Positions 7,858 to 15,858 of a DNA stretch of 64,000 nt are shown here, one piece after another. The position numbers and the translations under genes are program-made. Below the pieces are notes generated by a model. The model ran no database searches and was not told the DNA's origin. It worked only from the letters and a program-made list of their open reading frames with translations. Position 1 is the stretch's first letter. Each line of letters begins with the position of its first letter. This DNA is from Arthrobacter sp. PAMC25284 (lineage in GTDB: Bacteria; Actinomycetota; Actinomycetes; Actinomycetales; Micrococcaceae): NCBI RefSeq assembly GCF_019443425.1, contig NZ_CP080382.1:3720001-3784000 (forward strand), written 5' to 3'.

Positions 7858-8679
7858 CTAGAGCAGGTCGTCCAGGTCGTCCAGGCCCGGATTGAGGCGC
7901 TTGAGGACCTCCGAGTGGAGGATCGAGTTGGTCGCGAGGGCGTTGCCGCCGAACGGGCCGTCTACACCCTCCAGGGACGTGAACCGGCCGCCGGCCTCGG
8001 TCACGATCGGGACCAGGGCGGCCATGTCGTAGAGGTTGAGCTCAGGTTCGCAGGCAATGTCCACAGCGCCTTCGGCGACCAGGCAGTAAGACCAGAAATC
8101 GCCGTAGGCGCGGGTCCGCCAGACCTCCTCGGTCAGGCCGATGAACTCATCCAGGTTGCCGCGCTCCTTCCAGCCCGACAGGCTGGAATACGACAGCGAC
8201 GCGTCGGAGAGCTCTGAGATGTTGGAGACTTTCAGCCGGGTCGCGGCGGCCAGTGAACGGCCGGTGTAGGCGCCGGAGCCCTTCGCGGCCCACCAGCGTT
8301 TCCCCAGGGCCGGGGCGCTGACGACGCCGACCACCGGTTCGCCCTCATCAACGAGGGCGATCAGGGTCGCCCAGACCGGGACGCCGCGGACAAAGTTCTT
8401 GGTGCCGTCGATCGGGTCGATGATCCAGCGGCGGGAACCGTGGCCGGAACTGCCGAACTCTTCGCCGAGGACGGCGTCGCGCGGGCGGGACCGGGACAGC
8501 TGCCCGCGGATGGCTTCCTCCGCAGACTTGTCGGCGTCCGTGACCGGGGTGAGGTCGGGCTTCGTTTCGATCCGCAGGTCGAGGGCCTTGAAACGGCTCA
8601 TCGTCTGGTCGTCGACGGAATCTGCCAGCACGTGGGCAAGTCGCAGGTCATCGTTGTAGCTCGAAGCGGGTTGACTCAT
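7858..8679 (-). CDS. hisN: histidinol-phosphatase, inositol-monophosphatase family
   Basis: A 273-residue metal-dependent phosphatase of the inositol monophosphatase fold. The metal and catalytic motifs are VLGEEFGS (first Glu), [19 protein letters not shown] (DPxDGT), and a C-terminal [22 protein letters not shown] (the second-metal WDxAA-like site, here YDMAA). It most resembles actinobacterial HisN, which removes phosphate from L-histidinol phosphate in histidine synthesis; SuhB/IMPase activity is the alternative. The ATG is 6 nt after a TAGTTT -10 box, so the transcript is probably leaderless and hisN is a separate unit from rsgA, whose stop lies 87 bp upstream. Confidence 0.9.
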   Translation of the reverse strand: MSQPASSYNDDLRLAHVLADSVDDQTMSRFKALDLRIETKPDLTPVTDADKSAEEAIRGQLSRSRPRDAVLGEEFGSSGHGSRRWIIDPIDGTKNFVRGVPVWATLIALVDEGEPVVGVVSAPALGKRWWAAKGSGAYTGRSLAAATRLKVSNISELSDASLSYSSLSGWKERGNLDEFIGLTEEVWRTRAYGDFWSYCLVAEGAVDIACEPELNLYDMAALVPIVTEAGGRFTSLEGVDGPFGGNALATNSILHSEVLKRLNPGLDDLDDLL

Positions 8680-8685
8680 GGTTCT

Positions 8686-8691
8686 AAACTA
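8686..8691 (-). promoter_or_regulatory. -10 box, leaderless promoter of hisN
   Basis: TAGTTT on the minus strand, then AGAACC, then the hisN ATG. No ribosome binding site is present. Confidence 0.5.
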
Positions 8692-8766
8692 CCGCCAAAG
8701 CAGGCCCGTCTGCGGCAGGCCGGGCTTGGTGGCGCGGAACGACCGGCCGCCGGACTGCCGGCCTGC

Positions 8767-9882
8767 CTAGGAGACGATGCCGAGTTCCTTGGCGTCCTGT
8801 GCTTCCATCCGCGGATCGGTGCCCAACAGGCGGCGCAGGGAAGCGAGCCGGGCCGGTCCCGAGGGGCCTGCCTGTCCGGCAGCCACCCAGGCGTCCACAC
8901 CGCAGTTGACGGCGTCGGAATTGTGTTTGCAGCCCCGCTCGCAGTCATCCGTCCCCGGCTCAAGGTCCGGGAAGGAGCGAAGGATCCGGTCCGGGTCCAC
9001 ATGCGCCAGGCCAAAGGACCGGATGCCGGGGGTGTCGATGATCCAGCTGCCGGCCGGTGCGTCGTTGACTTTAAGTGCCAGGGCCGACGAGGAGGTGTGC
9101 CGGCCGCGCCCGGTAACGGCGTTGACGCCGCCGGTGGCGCGTTCGGCGCCGGTCAGGGCGTTCACCATGGTGGACTTCCCGACGCCGGAATGGCCGAGCA
9201 TCACGGTGACCTTGCCGTCGAGGTGGCCGCGCAACTGGGACACTGCGTCGCGGTCCAGCCGGGCGGAGAGCCCGTCGTCCGAGCGGGCATCGATCCCGGA
9301 CGCAGCCGAGTCCGCGGTCCGGCTGATGATGACCGGAAAATCGAGGTGCTGGTAATTGGACAACAGCTCCGCAGGATCCTTGACGTCGGCCTTGGTCACC
9401 AGCAGCAGCGGCGAAATGCCGGCGTCGTAGGCGGCTACCAGGGCGCGGTCGATAAAGCCGGTGCGTGGCTCCGGGTTGGCGGCGGCGACCACGATCACCA
9501 GGGTGTCCGCGTTGGCGACCACGGCGCGTTCGATCGGATCGGTGTCGTCCGCGCTGCGCCGCAGGAGCGTCTTGCGGTCCTGGATCTTCACGAGCCGGGC
9601 AAGGGTGTCCGGTTCGCCGCTCACATCCCCGACCAGCGAGACAAAATCGCCGGCGACGACGGGATTGCGGCGCAGTTCCCGGGCCCGGGCAGCGATGATC
9701 TTGCGTTCGTCAGCGGTGCCTTCGCCCACCACTGCGGTGTACCGGCCCCGGTCCACGGTGATGATGCGCCCGGTCTGGGCGTCGTCGTAGCTGGGCCGGT
9801 CCTTTGTGCGCGGGCGCGTGCCCTTCTTATTCGGCCGGATCCGGACGTCGGACTCGTCCCACGAGTCAGTGCTGCGCGCCAT
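8767..9882 (-). CDS. rsgA: ribosome small-subunit GTPase RsgA
   Basis: A 371-residue circularly permuted GTPase that helps late maturation of the 30S subunit. The order of G motifs is permuted: [10 protein letters not shown] (G4) comes first, then [16 protein letters not shown] (G1), then [11 protein letters not shown] (G3). The N-terminal OB-fold domain covers about residues 35-115, and the C-terminal zinc site is [16 protein letters not shown]. The frame is open far upstream, but the ATG at 9882 overlaps the aroA stop by 17 bp and gives the family's normal N-terminus rich in basic residues. aroA-rsgA are thus co-translated. Confidence 0.95.
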   Translation of the reverse strand: MARSTDSWDESDVRIRPNKKGTRPRTKDRPSYDDAQTGRIITVDRGRYTAVVGEGTADERKIIAARARELRRNPVVAGDFVSLVGDVSGEPDTLARLVKIQDRKTLLRRSADDTDPIERAVVANADTLVIVVAAANPEPRTGFIDRALVAAYDAGISPLLLVTKADVKDPAELLSNYQHLDFPVIISRTADSAASGIDARSDDGLSARLDRDAVSQLRGHLDGKVTVMLGHSGVGKSTMVNALTGAERATGGVNAVTGRGRHTSSSALALKVNDAPAGSWIIDTPGIRSFGLAHVDPDRILRSFPDLEPGTDDCERGCKHNSDAVNCGVDAWVAAGQAGPSGPARLASLRRLLGTDPRMEAQDAKELGIVS

Positions 9883-11299
9883 GGGTGTTGTCCTTCCCGG
9901 CCGCGGGGGAGTCCGTGGAGGCTCCGGCGGACCCGGTGCGGTCTCCGGCGGATCCCTGTTCCAGCATGGCGGACCACATCTGTGGAAAGTCCGGCATGGT
10001 CTTGGCCGTGGTCCCGATGTCCTCGACCTCGACGCCGGGTACCGCGAGGCCCAGGATGGCGCCTGCGGTGGCCATCCGGTGGTCCGCGTAGCTGTGCACA
10101 ACGCCGCCGTGGAGGGCGGCGGGACGGATGATGAGGCCGTCGGAGGTTTCTTCCGCGTCGCCGCCGAGGCGGTTGATCTCCGCCACCAGGGCCGCGAGCC
10201 GGTCCGTTTCGTGGCCGCGGAGGTGCGCGATCCCGCCCAGGCGCGATGGCCCGGTGGCCAGGGCGCAGAGGGCCGCGACAGTCGGCGCGAGTTCGCTGGT
10301 TTCATCGAAATCCGCGCCCCGGATCTCCGGACCGCCGGTCACCGTCAGGATGCCGTCCTGCAGGGTCACCGTGGCCCCCATGGTGGTCAGGATGCTGCGC
10401 CAGAGGTCGCCGACCTGAGTGGTCTCGGCCGGCCAGTCCGGGATGCGCACGGTGCCGCGGGTTGCCAGCGCGGCCGCCAGGAACGGGCCGGCGTTCGAGA
10501 GATCCTGCTCGATCCGGTGGTCAAAGGCCCTGATGCTGCCGGGTGCCACGATCCAATGGTCCGGGCGGGAGTCGTCTACGGACACACCGGCGCCGCGCAG
10601 CACGGCGACCGTCATGTTGATGTGGTCCAGGCTGGGGACCGGAGGGCCGGTATGTTCCAGATGCAGTCCATCGGTGAAGCGGGCGCCTGCGAGGAGCAGC
10701 GCGGAGACGAACTGTGAGGAGGCACTGGCATCAATGATGAGGTGTCCGCCGCGCACTTCACCCGTTCCGTGGACCGTGAACGGCAGCGCGGCGGCCGGAC
10801 CTCCGTCCGGTGCCGTGACCCCGACACCCAGCCCGGCGAGGGCCTCGATGATGGTGCCCATCGGGCGCTTCCGGGCGTGGGGGTCGCCGTCGAACAGGGT
10901 GGTTCCGTGGCGCAGAGCGGCTACCGGCGGGACGAAGCGCATGACGGTCCCGGCCAGGCCGCAGTCGATGCCGGTGCCGGCGGCCGGCGCGTCCAGGCTG
11001 ATCGGGCTGATTTCCAGATCGGGTCCGAAGGCGCCGTCGCCCGGGACCTCAGTGATGGCGGCCCCCAACTGGCGCAGTGCCTCGATCATGAGGGCCGAGT
11101 CGCGGGAGTGCAACGGAGCGCGCAGCCGGGACGGACCGTCGGCGAGGGCCGCCAATACCAGATATCGGTTGGTCAGGGATTTGGACCCCGGCACGGTGAC
11201 GGTGGCGTCGACGGGCCGTTCCGCGAATGGTGCCCGCCACTGGGCGCCTCCGGTGGACGGGACGGGAACGGGTGCTGCTGTCGAGGTGGGGCCGGTCAT
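9866..11299 (-). CDS. aroA: 3-phosphoshikimate 1-carboxyvinyltransferase (EPSP synthase)
   Basis: A 477-residue cytoplasmic enzyme that joins phosphoenolpyruvate to shikimate-3-phosphate in the shikimate pathway. Signature stretches are [17 protein letters not shown] (about residue 36), LDCGLAGT-type '[12 protein letters not shown]', and the C-terminal [20 protein letters not shown]. The active-site region [11 protein letters not shown] is preceded by ASASSQF. Residues 1-25 are a low-complexity extension. Its stop overlaps the rsgA start, so the pair forms an operon. The start lies 7 bp from the end of the doxX gene on the same strand. Confidence 0.95.
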   Translation of the reverse strand: MTGPTSTAAPVPVPSTGGAQWRAPFAERPVDATVTVPGSKSLTNRYLVLAALADGPSRLRAPLHSRDSALMIEALRQLGAAITEVPGDGAFGPDLEISPISLDAPAAGTGIDCGLAGTVMRFVPPVAALRHGTTLFDGDPHARKRPMGTIIEALAGLGVGVTAPDGGPAAALPFTVHGTGEVRGGHLIIDASASSQFVSALLLAGARFTDGLHLEHTGPPVPSLDHINMTVAVLRGAGVSVDDSRPDHWIVAPGSIRAFDHRIEQDLSNAGPFLAAALATRGTVRIPDWPAETTQVGDLWRSILTTMGATVTLQDGILTVTGGPEIRGADFDETSELAPTVAALCALATGPSRLGGIAHLRGHETDRLAALVAEINRLGGDAEETSDGLIIRPAALHGGVVHSYADHRMATAGAILGLAVPGVEVEDIGTTAKTMPDFPQMWSAMLEQGSAGDRTGSAGASTDSPAAGKDNTHGAQH

Positions 11300-11306
11300 T
11301 GCTGCT

Positions 11307-11856
11307 TTAGGCTCCGGTCGCGTGGTCGACGGCCTTGCGGACTGCCTTGTCGGCCTTGTTCAGCCGCTTGGCGGTGGTCTTTTTGGCATCCGCCGCGAGG
11401 TGTCCCGCGCTCTTTTTGGCGTCGGCGGCAAAGTGCTCAGCCCGCCAGGCCAGGCTGGGGCGTCCGGCTGTGTCGACAGAGGCCAGCAGCACGCCACCGG
11501 TCAGCGAGACATTTTTCAGCAGTTGTTTGCGGCGGGCGTCGCGGGCCCTGCACTGAGGAGATGTCCGCACTGCGCCATTCCACGTAGCTGTTGAGCACCG
11601 AGACGACGGCCAGGATGGTGGCGGCCAGTCGGGCGGACTTGCCGAGGGCAAAAAATACCCCGGCGCCAATCTGGGTGCCGCCGATCACGCGGGCCAGGAC
11701 TTTCTCATCGGTCTGGAAGGGCAATGATTCCGCCGCCCGGCGTAACAGGGGAGACAGCTGCGTGGCAGTGTCATCCGCGTTCTTTAATTTGTCCATGCCG
11801 GCAAGGACGAAGCTGGAAGCGAGCATGGGGCGGGCGAGAAAACGGACAAAGGACAT
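11307..11856 (-). pseudogene. DoxX-family membrane protein, one-base frameshift
   Basis: The N-terminal part (RFLARPMLASSFVLAGMDKL and RVIGGTQIGAGVFFALGK) is a DoxX-like membrane domain, and the C-terminal part (LLKNVSLTGGVLLASVDT and a lysine/alanine-rich tail) lies in the next frame. Removing one base from the GGGCCC at 11543-11548 joins YVEWRSADISSVQG to RDARRKQLLKN, giving a continuous protein of about 182 residues with the usual four helices. The ATG at 11856 has a perfect AGGAGG 6 nt upstream. DoxX proteins are small membrane proteins often linked to thiol/oxidative stress; its divergence from the sigR redox gene fits. The break is probably an error of the sequence. Confidence 0.8.
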
Positions 11857-11925
11857 GAATTTCCTCCTGGATGGACGAGCCGCGGACGCTGCGCGCGAGA
11901 ACCGGTTCCAGTCTCGCACTTTTGC

Positions 11926-11951
11926 GGAATATTTGCCCGTCGCACGTGGTT
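11926..11951 (+). promoter_or_regulatory. SigR/SigH-type promoter upstream of sigR
   Basis: GGAAT at 11926-11930, exactly 18 nt, then GTT at 11949-11951. This is the published consensus for actinobacterial SigR/SigH promoters (GGAAT-N18-GTT) and lies about 110 bp before the long-form start of the sigma gene, so the gene is probably autoregulated. Confidence 0.8.
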
Positions 11952-12063
11952 GTTGATGACAGGTTCGCACCGCTCTTTGGAGCGGGTTTTTGAGTCGCGT
12001 CGGCCCGTGATCACGGGCCTGTGGTCAGTTTCGCCGGCGTTCGGCGGCTAAGGAGGCAAAGGT

Positions 12064-13026
12064 TTGATACTGGTGAAGGACATTGGAGGACGGACGGGTC
12101 CGTCGGACGGCGTCGCGTCGGGGACTGCGACGGCATTGCTGGACGCCCCGGCGCTGGGCGCCGCGCCTGCCGATCCCTGGGGCCGGAGCGCTTCGGGTGC
12201 AGCGCCGGCCGGAGTCCGGGCGGGCCGCGGGGCGGTGACAGTAGACTTGAAGGTAATGAGCACCATGGAACCGGCCGGATCGGCCACGCACGAGGCCGCC
12301 GGCGACGACGCCCAGCCCGCCACCACCCCGGATGCCGACCCGGCTGCCACGCTTCGGGAGGCCGCCGCCGCACAGGAAACTGTGGTGGACGGGGAGCCGC
12401 TGGACGTGGCCTCAGAGACCGTCGAGCAGCGCCGGCTCCGGTTCGAACGCGATGCCATGCAGTACGTGGACCAGCTGTATTCCGCTGCGATGCGGATGGC
12501 ACGGAACCCTTCGGACGCGGAAGATCTGGTCCAGGAGGCCTACACCAAGGCGTTCTCGGCGTTCCACCAGTACAAGCCGGGAACCAACCTGAAGGCCTGG
12601 CTGTACCGCATCCTCACGAACACCTACATCAACCTGTACCGCAAGCGTCAGCGCGAACCGCTCCAGTCCAACTCGGACACCATTGAGGACTGGCAACTGG
12701 CGCGCGCGGAGTCGCACACATCGTCGGGGCTTCGTTCCGCCGAGGCGGAAGCGCTCGACCACCTGCCGGACTCGGACGTCAAACGGGCACTGCAGGCGAT
12801 CCCTGAGGAGTTCCGGCTGGCGGTCTACTTCGCCGACGTCGAGGGCTTCGCCTACAAGGAAATTTCCGAAATTATGAATACCCCCATCGGAACCGTGATG
12901 TCCCGGCTGCACCGAGGCCGGCGGATGCTGCGGGACATGCTTGCCGACTACGCCGCCGAGCGGGGTTTCAGCGCCGCGGGGTCAACCGCCGCGGCGAAAA
13001 GCATCACAGAGGAGAGCACGAAATGA
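12064..13026 (+). CDS. sigR: ECF sigma factor SigR/SigH (thiol-oxidative stress), two possible starts
   Basis: An ECF sigma factor that redirects RNA polymerase to disulfide-stress genes. Region 2 is [36 protein letters not shown] (split: [16 protein letters not shown] is the core), and region 4 includes [22 protein letters not shown] and [16 protein letters not shown]. Two starts are plausible. TTG at 12064 has a perfect AAGGAGG 7 nt upstream and gives 320 residues. ATG at 12256 gives 256 residues and lies 8 nt after a TAGACT -10 box. The extra 64 residues are low-complexity. Streptomyces SigR is known to have a long unstable isoform, so both may be real. The stop overlaps rsrA by ATGA. Confidence 0.9.
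   Translation: MILVKDIGGRTGPSDGVASGTATALLDAPALGAAPADPWGRSASGAAPAGVRAGRGAVTVDLKVMSTMEPAGSATHEAAGDDAQPATTPDADPAATLREAAAAQETVVDGEPLDVASETVEQRRLRFERDAMQYVDQLYSAAMRMARNPSDAEDLVQEAYTKAFSAFHQYKPGTNLKAWLYRILTNTYINLYRKRQREPLQSNSDTIEDWQLARAESHTSSGLRSAEAEALDHLPDSDVKRALQAIPEEFRLAVYFADVEGFAYKEISEIMNTPIGTVMSRLHRGRRMLRDMLADYAAERGFSAAGSTAAAKSITEESTK
12242..12247 (+). promoter_or_regulatory. internal -10 box for short-form sigR
   Basis: TAGACT, 8 nt before the internal ATG at 12256. A transcript from here would carry almost no leader and make only the 256-residue form. No clear -35 is visible. Confidence 0.4.
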
Positions 13027-13283
13027 GCGACTGCCAGGGACTGGGCGACTGCGACGATACCCGGATGCAACGCATCTACGAGTACCTGGATGGGGCGCTG
13101 ACGCACGACGACATCGCCGACATCAAGAAGCACCTGGACACGTGTCCTGAATGTTTCGAACAGTATGACCTCGAATGCGTTATTCGCACGATCGTCAAGA
13201 GGTCCTGTATCGAGGCGGCGCCCGAGAACCTGAAGAACAACATCCTGAACAGGATCCACTCGATGCGGACCGTCGAAGCCTGA
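13023..13283 (+). CDS. rsrA: RsrA-like zinc anti-sigma factor
   Basis: An 86-residue anti-sigma factor of the mycothiol-system ZAS family that holds SigR inactive until its thiols are oxidised. The zinc site is HLDTCPEC (His-x3-Cys-x2-Cys), with further cysteines at [10 protein letters not shown] near the N-terminus and C in [12 protein letters not shown]. The short helical form with a C-terminal [10 protein letters not shown] is typical. The ATG overlaps the sigR stop (ATGA), so the two are made in equal amounts. A strong hairpin terminator follows 24 bp later. Redox release of SigR is known for the family. Confidence 0.93.
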   Translation: MSDCQGLGDCDDTRMQRIYEYLDGALTHDDIADIKKHLDTCPECFEQYDLECVIRTIVKRSCIEAAPENLKNNILNRIHSMRTVEA

Positions 13284-13307
13284 CCGGTTGCGCAGCCCAG
13301 GTACACA

Positions 13308-13349
13308 GCAAATAACCCCGTACACCGTGAGGTGTCCGGGGTTATTTGC
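13308..13349. terminator. bidirectional terminator between rsrA and bL37
   Basis: Arms GCAAATAACCCC (13308-13319) and GGGGTTATTTGC (13338-13349) are perfect reverse complements, extended inwards by TACACC/GGTGT. The AT-rich outer arms give T-rich tails on both strands, so it can stop both convergent genes. Confidence 0.85.
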
Positions 13350-13375
13350 TTAATACTGACAATCCAAGCCGTAGC

Positions 13376-13450
13376 TTAGGCGTTGGGGCGCTTGCCGTGG
13401 TTCGCGCCGCCACGCTTACGGTCACGACGTTTACGTGCACGCTTGCTCAT
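13376..13450 (-). CDS. 50S ribosomal protein bL37 (24 aa)
   Basis: A 24-residue, very basic protein, MSKRARKRRDRKRGGANHGK followed by RPNA. It matches the tiny actinobacterial large-subunit protein bL37 known from mycobacterial ribosome structures (family pattern K/R-rich N-terminus ending ANHGKRPN). An AAGGAGG lies 6 nt upstream of the ATG, which is strong support for translation. It is monocistronic, bounded on its 3' side by the shared terminator with rsrA. It is too short for most gene finders and easily missed. Confidence 0.88.
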   Translation of the reverse strand: MSKRARKRRDRKRGGANHGKRPNA

Positions 13451-13534
13451 AGCTGGCCTCCTTAAATGTTGGTACTCAAAAGAGCTGCCCTCAAGTCTCC
13501 CACATCAGGGCATCCGCCGCGAAACGGCGGACAG

Positions 13535-14167
13535 TCAGCCCTGCAGTGAATTACGGATGGAAATCCGGGCCTGGTCCAGCACCGCCCTGACCGTTTCCAG
13601 CGTCATCGGCGTGATGGGGTGGCCCCCGGCGTGACGCCGCAGCTCCACGCGCATGTCGTCCCGGAATGCCTGCACCAGCTGCTCCGCCTCCTGCCGCAGC
13701 CGTTCGCCTTCAGGGGAGAAGCCGGGAGCGGCCGCAGAGCCGGACGCTGAGCCGGCCGCAGTGCCGGCCCGGGCTGCCGCCCGTGCGGCCTCGGCAGTCG
13801 CGGCGAGGTCCGCCCGGAGTCCGCGCATGTTGCCCCGGATGTCCTCACGGAGCGTCTCGGCGAGCCGGCGCACCGAGGCGGAGATATCGCTCTCCACGCC
13901 GGCGAGTTCGTCGCGGCGTTTGTTGAGTTCGACGAGCCCGGCCGGGGTGATGTTGTAGTTGGTCCGTCGGCCGTCCGCCCGGGTGGCTACCAGCCCCTCG
14001 TCCTCCAGCTTGCCAAGGCGGGGGTAGATGGTTCCTGCGCTGGGGGAGTAGGTGCCGCCGAACCGCTCGTTGAGGGCCCTGATCAGCTCATAGCCGTGCT
14101 TGGGGCCCTTTTCCAGCAGCGCCAGCAGGTAGAGACGCAGCGCGCCGTGGGCGAAGACCGGGGGCAT
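13535..14167 (-). CDS. PadR-family transcriptional regulator
   Basis: A 210-residue regulator. The N-terminal winged helix is typical PadR: LRLYLLALLEKGPKHGYELI, then SAGTIYPRLGKLEDEGLV as the recognition/wing part, then GRRTNYNITPAGLVEL. Residues 85-210 are a long alanine/arginine-rich helical extension that likely mediates dimerisation (ISASVRRLAETLREDIRG). It lies 8 bp behind the DUF4097 gene on the same strand, and a double palindrome upstream of that gene is the probable operator, implying autorepression of the pair. The inducer is unknown. Confidence 0.9.
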   Translation of the reverse strand: MPPVFAHGALRLYLLALLEKGPKHGYELIRALNERFGGTYSPSAGTIYPRLGKLEDEGLVATRADGRRTNYNITPAGLVELNKRRDELAGVESDISASVRRLAETLREDIRGNMRGLRADLAATAEAARAAARAGTAAGSASGSAAAPGFSPEGERLRQEAEQLVQAFRDDMRVELRRHAGGHPITPMTLETVRAVLDQARISIRNSLQG

Positions 14168-14175
14168 CGGCGTGC

Positions 14176-14994
14176 CTAGCCGGCGTCCGGTGCGGGCTGG
14201 CGGTGAATGACCGAGGTGGTCCCGGAGACGGAGTTGGTGCGGAGCAGCATCAGCTGGGCGTCAGGCCCGGCAATGGTCTCGACGGCGCCACCGGGATGGG
14301 GGTATTTCTGCCCGTCGATGATGACGGTGCCGCTGCCGGAATTGGCGATGATGTCCACGCCGACGTCGTGCGGCACCCGGACAGTGACGTCGCCGGAGAC
14401 CGAATTCGCGCCCACATCGCGGGTGAAACCGTGCAGGTCGAAGCTCAAGTCGCCGCTGACCGTATTGGAGCGGACATTGCTGATCTCGCCGGAGGCCGTC
14501 ACTTCGCCCGAGACGCTCCGGGCCGTCAGGACGCCCCGATGATTGCGGGCGATCACGGCGCCACTGACGGTGTTGATGGACAGCTCACCGGACGTGTCAT
14601 CCGCCAGAATGGACCCGGATACGGTGTTCAGCCGGGTGTGTCCGCCGGTCCCCGAGACCATGCCATCGCCGCTGACGGTTCCGGCCTCCACATCGACGCC
14701 GGCCGGCAGCTCCACGCGGAGAATAACGGAGTTGCTGCTGCCGGTGCTGACGGTGCGCATCAGGTTCTTGAACCAGCCCTGCGGACCGTGCAGCTGGTGC
14801 CGGATTTCGAGGCGGCCATCGACCTGCGAAACCGCGAGCGGATCGCCGTCAACCGTGGAGACCTCAATCCGGGTGTGGTCTGCCTTGCCCGTTGTAATGT
14901 CGAAGCGGCCGCGGATGATGCCAAGCCGGAGGGATCGGACACCCTCCAGCTCAATCGTCTCGGGACCGGTGACGGTCCAGTTGGCCTCTGTCAT
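14176..14994 (-). CDS. DUF4097 beta-helix-like protein
   Basis: A 272-residue protein built of short repeats around the motif SVSG/TVSG (INTVSGAVIA, SVSGEVTA, NTVSGDLSF, NSVSGDVTV), as in the DUF4097 family of putative adhesin-like beta-helices. No signal peptide or membrane helix is seen, so it is probably cytoplasmic or associated through a partner. The ATG at 14994 has GGAGG upstream (GGGAGGAAATC). An upstream in-frame extension is possible on paper but crosses the promoter. DUF4097 genes are very often paired with PadR regulators; their role may be in membrane or envelope stress, which is inference. Confidence 0.88.
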   Translation of the reverse strand: MTEANWTVTGPETIELEGVRSLRLGIIRGRFDITTGKADHTRIEVSTVDGDPLAVSQVDGRLEIRHQLHGPQGWFKNLMRTVSTGSSNSVILRVELPAGVDVEAGTVSGDGMVSGTGGHTRLNTVSGSILADDTSGELSINTVSGAVIARNHRGVLTARSVSGEVTASGEISNVRSNTVSGDLSFDLHGFTRDVGANSVSGDVTVRVPHDVGVDIIANSGSGTVIIDGQKYPHPGGAVETIAGPDAQLMLLRTNSVSGTTSVIHRQPAPDAG

Positions 14995-15021
14995 GATTTC
15001 CTCCCGGGTGTCGCGCAGGTG

Positions 15022-15045
15022 CGCGAAATTCGCGATATATCGCGA
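15022..15045. promoter_or_regulatory. overlapping palindromes, likely PadR operator
   Basis: CGCGAAATTCGCG (15022-15034) and TCGCGATATATCGCGA (15030-15045) are both perfect palindromes and share five bases. They lie 28-51 bp upstream of the DUF4097 start, where a repressor would block transcription of the DUF4097-padR operon. Confidence 0.65.
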
Positions 15046-15101
15046 CACCGGCCACGCTAGCCCGTGGTCACGCCGCGGGTCAAGCCGGGCGCGGGCGCGC
15101 G

Positions 15102-15701
15102 CTATTCCGGGGCATCCATGCCAAGCCACTGGAACCAGCCGCGGTGCAGCACCAGCCACGCCATCAGACCGTAGCCGGCCTGGCCCGGGGTGCCACCGTT
15201 CGCGGCCAGGTCCTGGCGCCACTGTTCGTGGTTCAGCAGCGGCGAAAACGTGTCCACGTAGAGGTGTTTCCGGCGCGTTGTGACATCGGCGAACGCAGTG
15301 TTGAGCTCGCCCAGCCGCCGGTTCTGCGCCGGATCCAGGGTGGGGGGCGGACCCACCACAAAAACCTCGATCTTGTTCTGTGAAGCGGTATCGAGGATAT
15401 TGGCCAGGTTCAGCCGGCTGCGGGCGGTGGAGAGGCCGAAAGCGATGTCCCGGCCGGAGAGTCCAATCACGAGGCGATTCTCGTGATGGTCGCCGAAGCG
15501 GCGTCCGGCTTCCTCGAGCCAGCGGGCTGCGAGGCCCTCTGTTCCCTCCTCGGGGCACGGCAGGGAGTAGCTTTCGAGCGCCGTCCCGTCCTGTGGGGTC
15601 CGGGCCAGCACCCGCCCCAGCCAGCCCAGCGCGCGGGGATCACCGAGCCCGGCCAACAGCTCGTCCCCAACGGCTGCGATCCGCAGCTTCCGATCTTCCA
15701 C
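15102..15701 (-). CDS. SGNH/GDSL-type hydrolase
   Basis: A 199-residue cytoplasmic esterase/lipase-like protein. Block I is AAVGDELLAGLGDPRALGW, a GDSL variant (GDEL) in which serine is replaced by glutamate; block II GLSGRDIAFG and block III VVGPPPTLDPAQN are in place, and the block V region ends with LMAWLVLHRG. The usual catalytic serine is therefore in doubt, as is the C-terminal D-x-x-H pair (DLAANGGTPGQAGY). Start is GTG with AGAGG 5 nt upstream. It stands alone between the PadR operon and the end of kgd. Substrate unknown. Confidence 0.8.
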   Translation of the reverse strand: MEDRKLRIAAVGDELLAGLGDPRALGWLGRVLARTPQDGTALESYSLPCPEEGTEGLAARWLEEAGRRFGDHHENRLVIGLSGRDIAFGLSTARSRLNLANILDTASQNKIEVFVVGPPPTLDPAQNRRLGELNTAFADVTTRRKHLYVDTFSPLLNHEQWRQDLAANGGTPGQAGYGLMAWLVLHRGWFQWLGMDAPE

Positions 15702-15786
15702 GACTACCTCTTCACTCCACGTTGCCCCGTGACCCTGTCACATTGACCGGATCATCACACGCTGTCCTTCAAAAATTCTGTTCACG

Positions 15787-15850
15787 CAGTTCTGTTCATT
15801 AAACAGAACTGCCCGGCCGGAGTCGCACGTGTGGGTTTCCGGCCGGGCAG
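15787..15850 (-). terminator. double hairpin after kgd
   Basis: Two adjoining perfect hairpins: CTGCCCGGCCGGA with its mate (15809-15821/15838-15850) and CAGTTCTGTT with its mate (15787-15796/15802-15811). They follow the kgd stop by 8 bp on the minus strand, with an ATTTTT stretch a few bases beyond. Confidence 0.7.
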
Positions 15851-15858
15851 CTGTGACA

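Noticed and set aside
12412..12912. 166-codon minus-strand ORF within sigR
   Set aside because: Antisense shadow of the conserved sigma domains.
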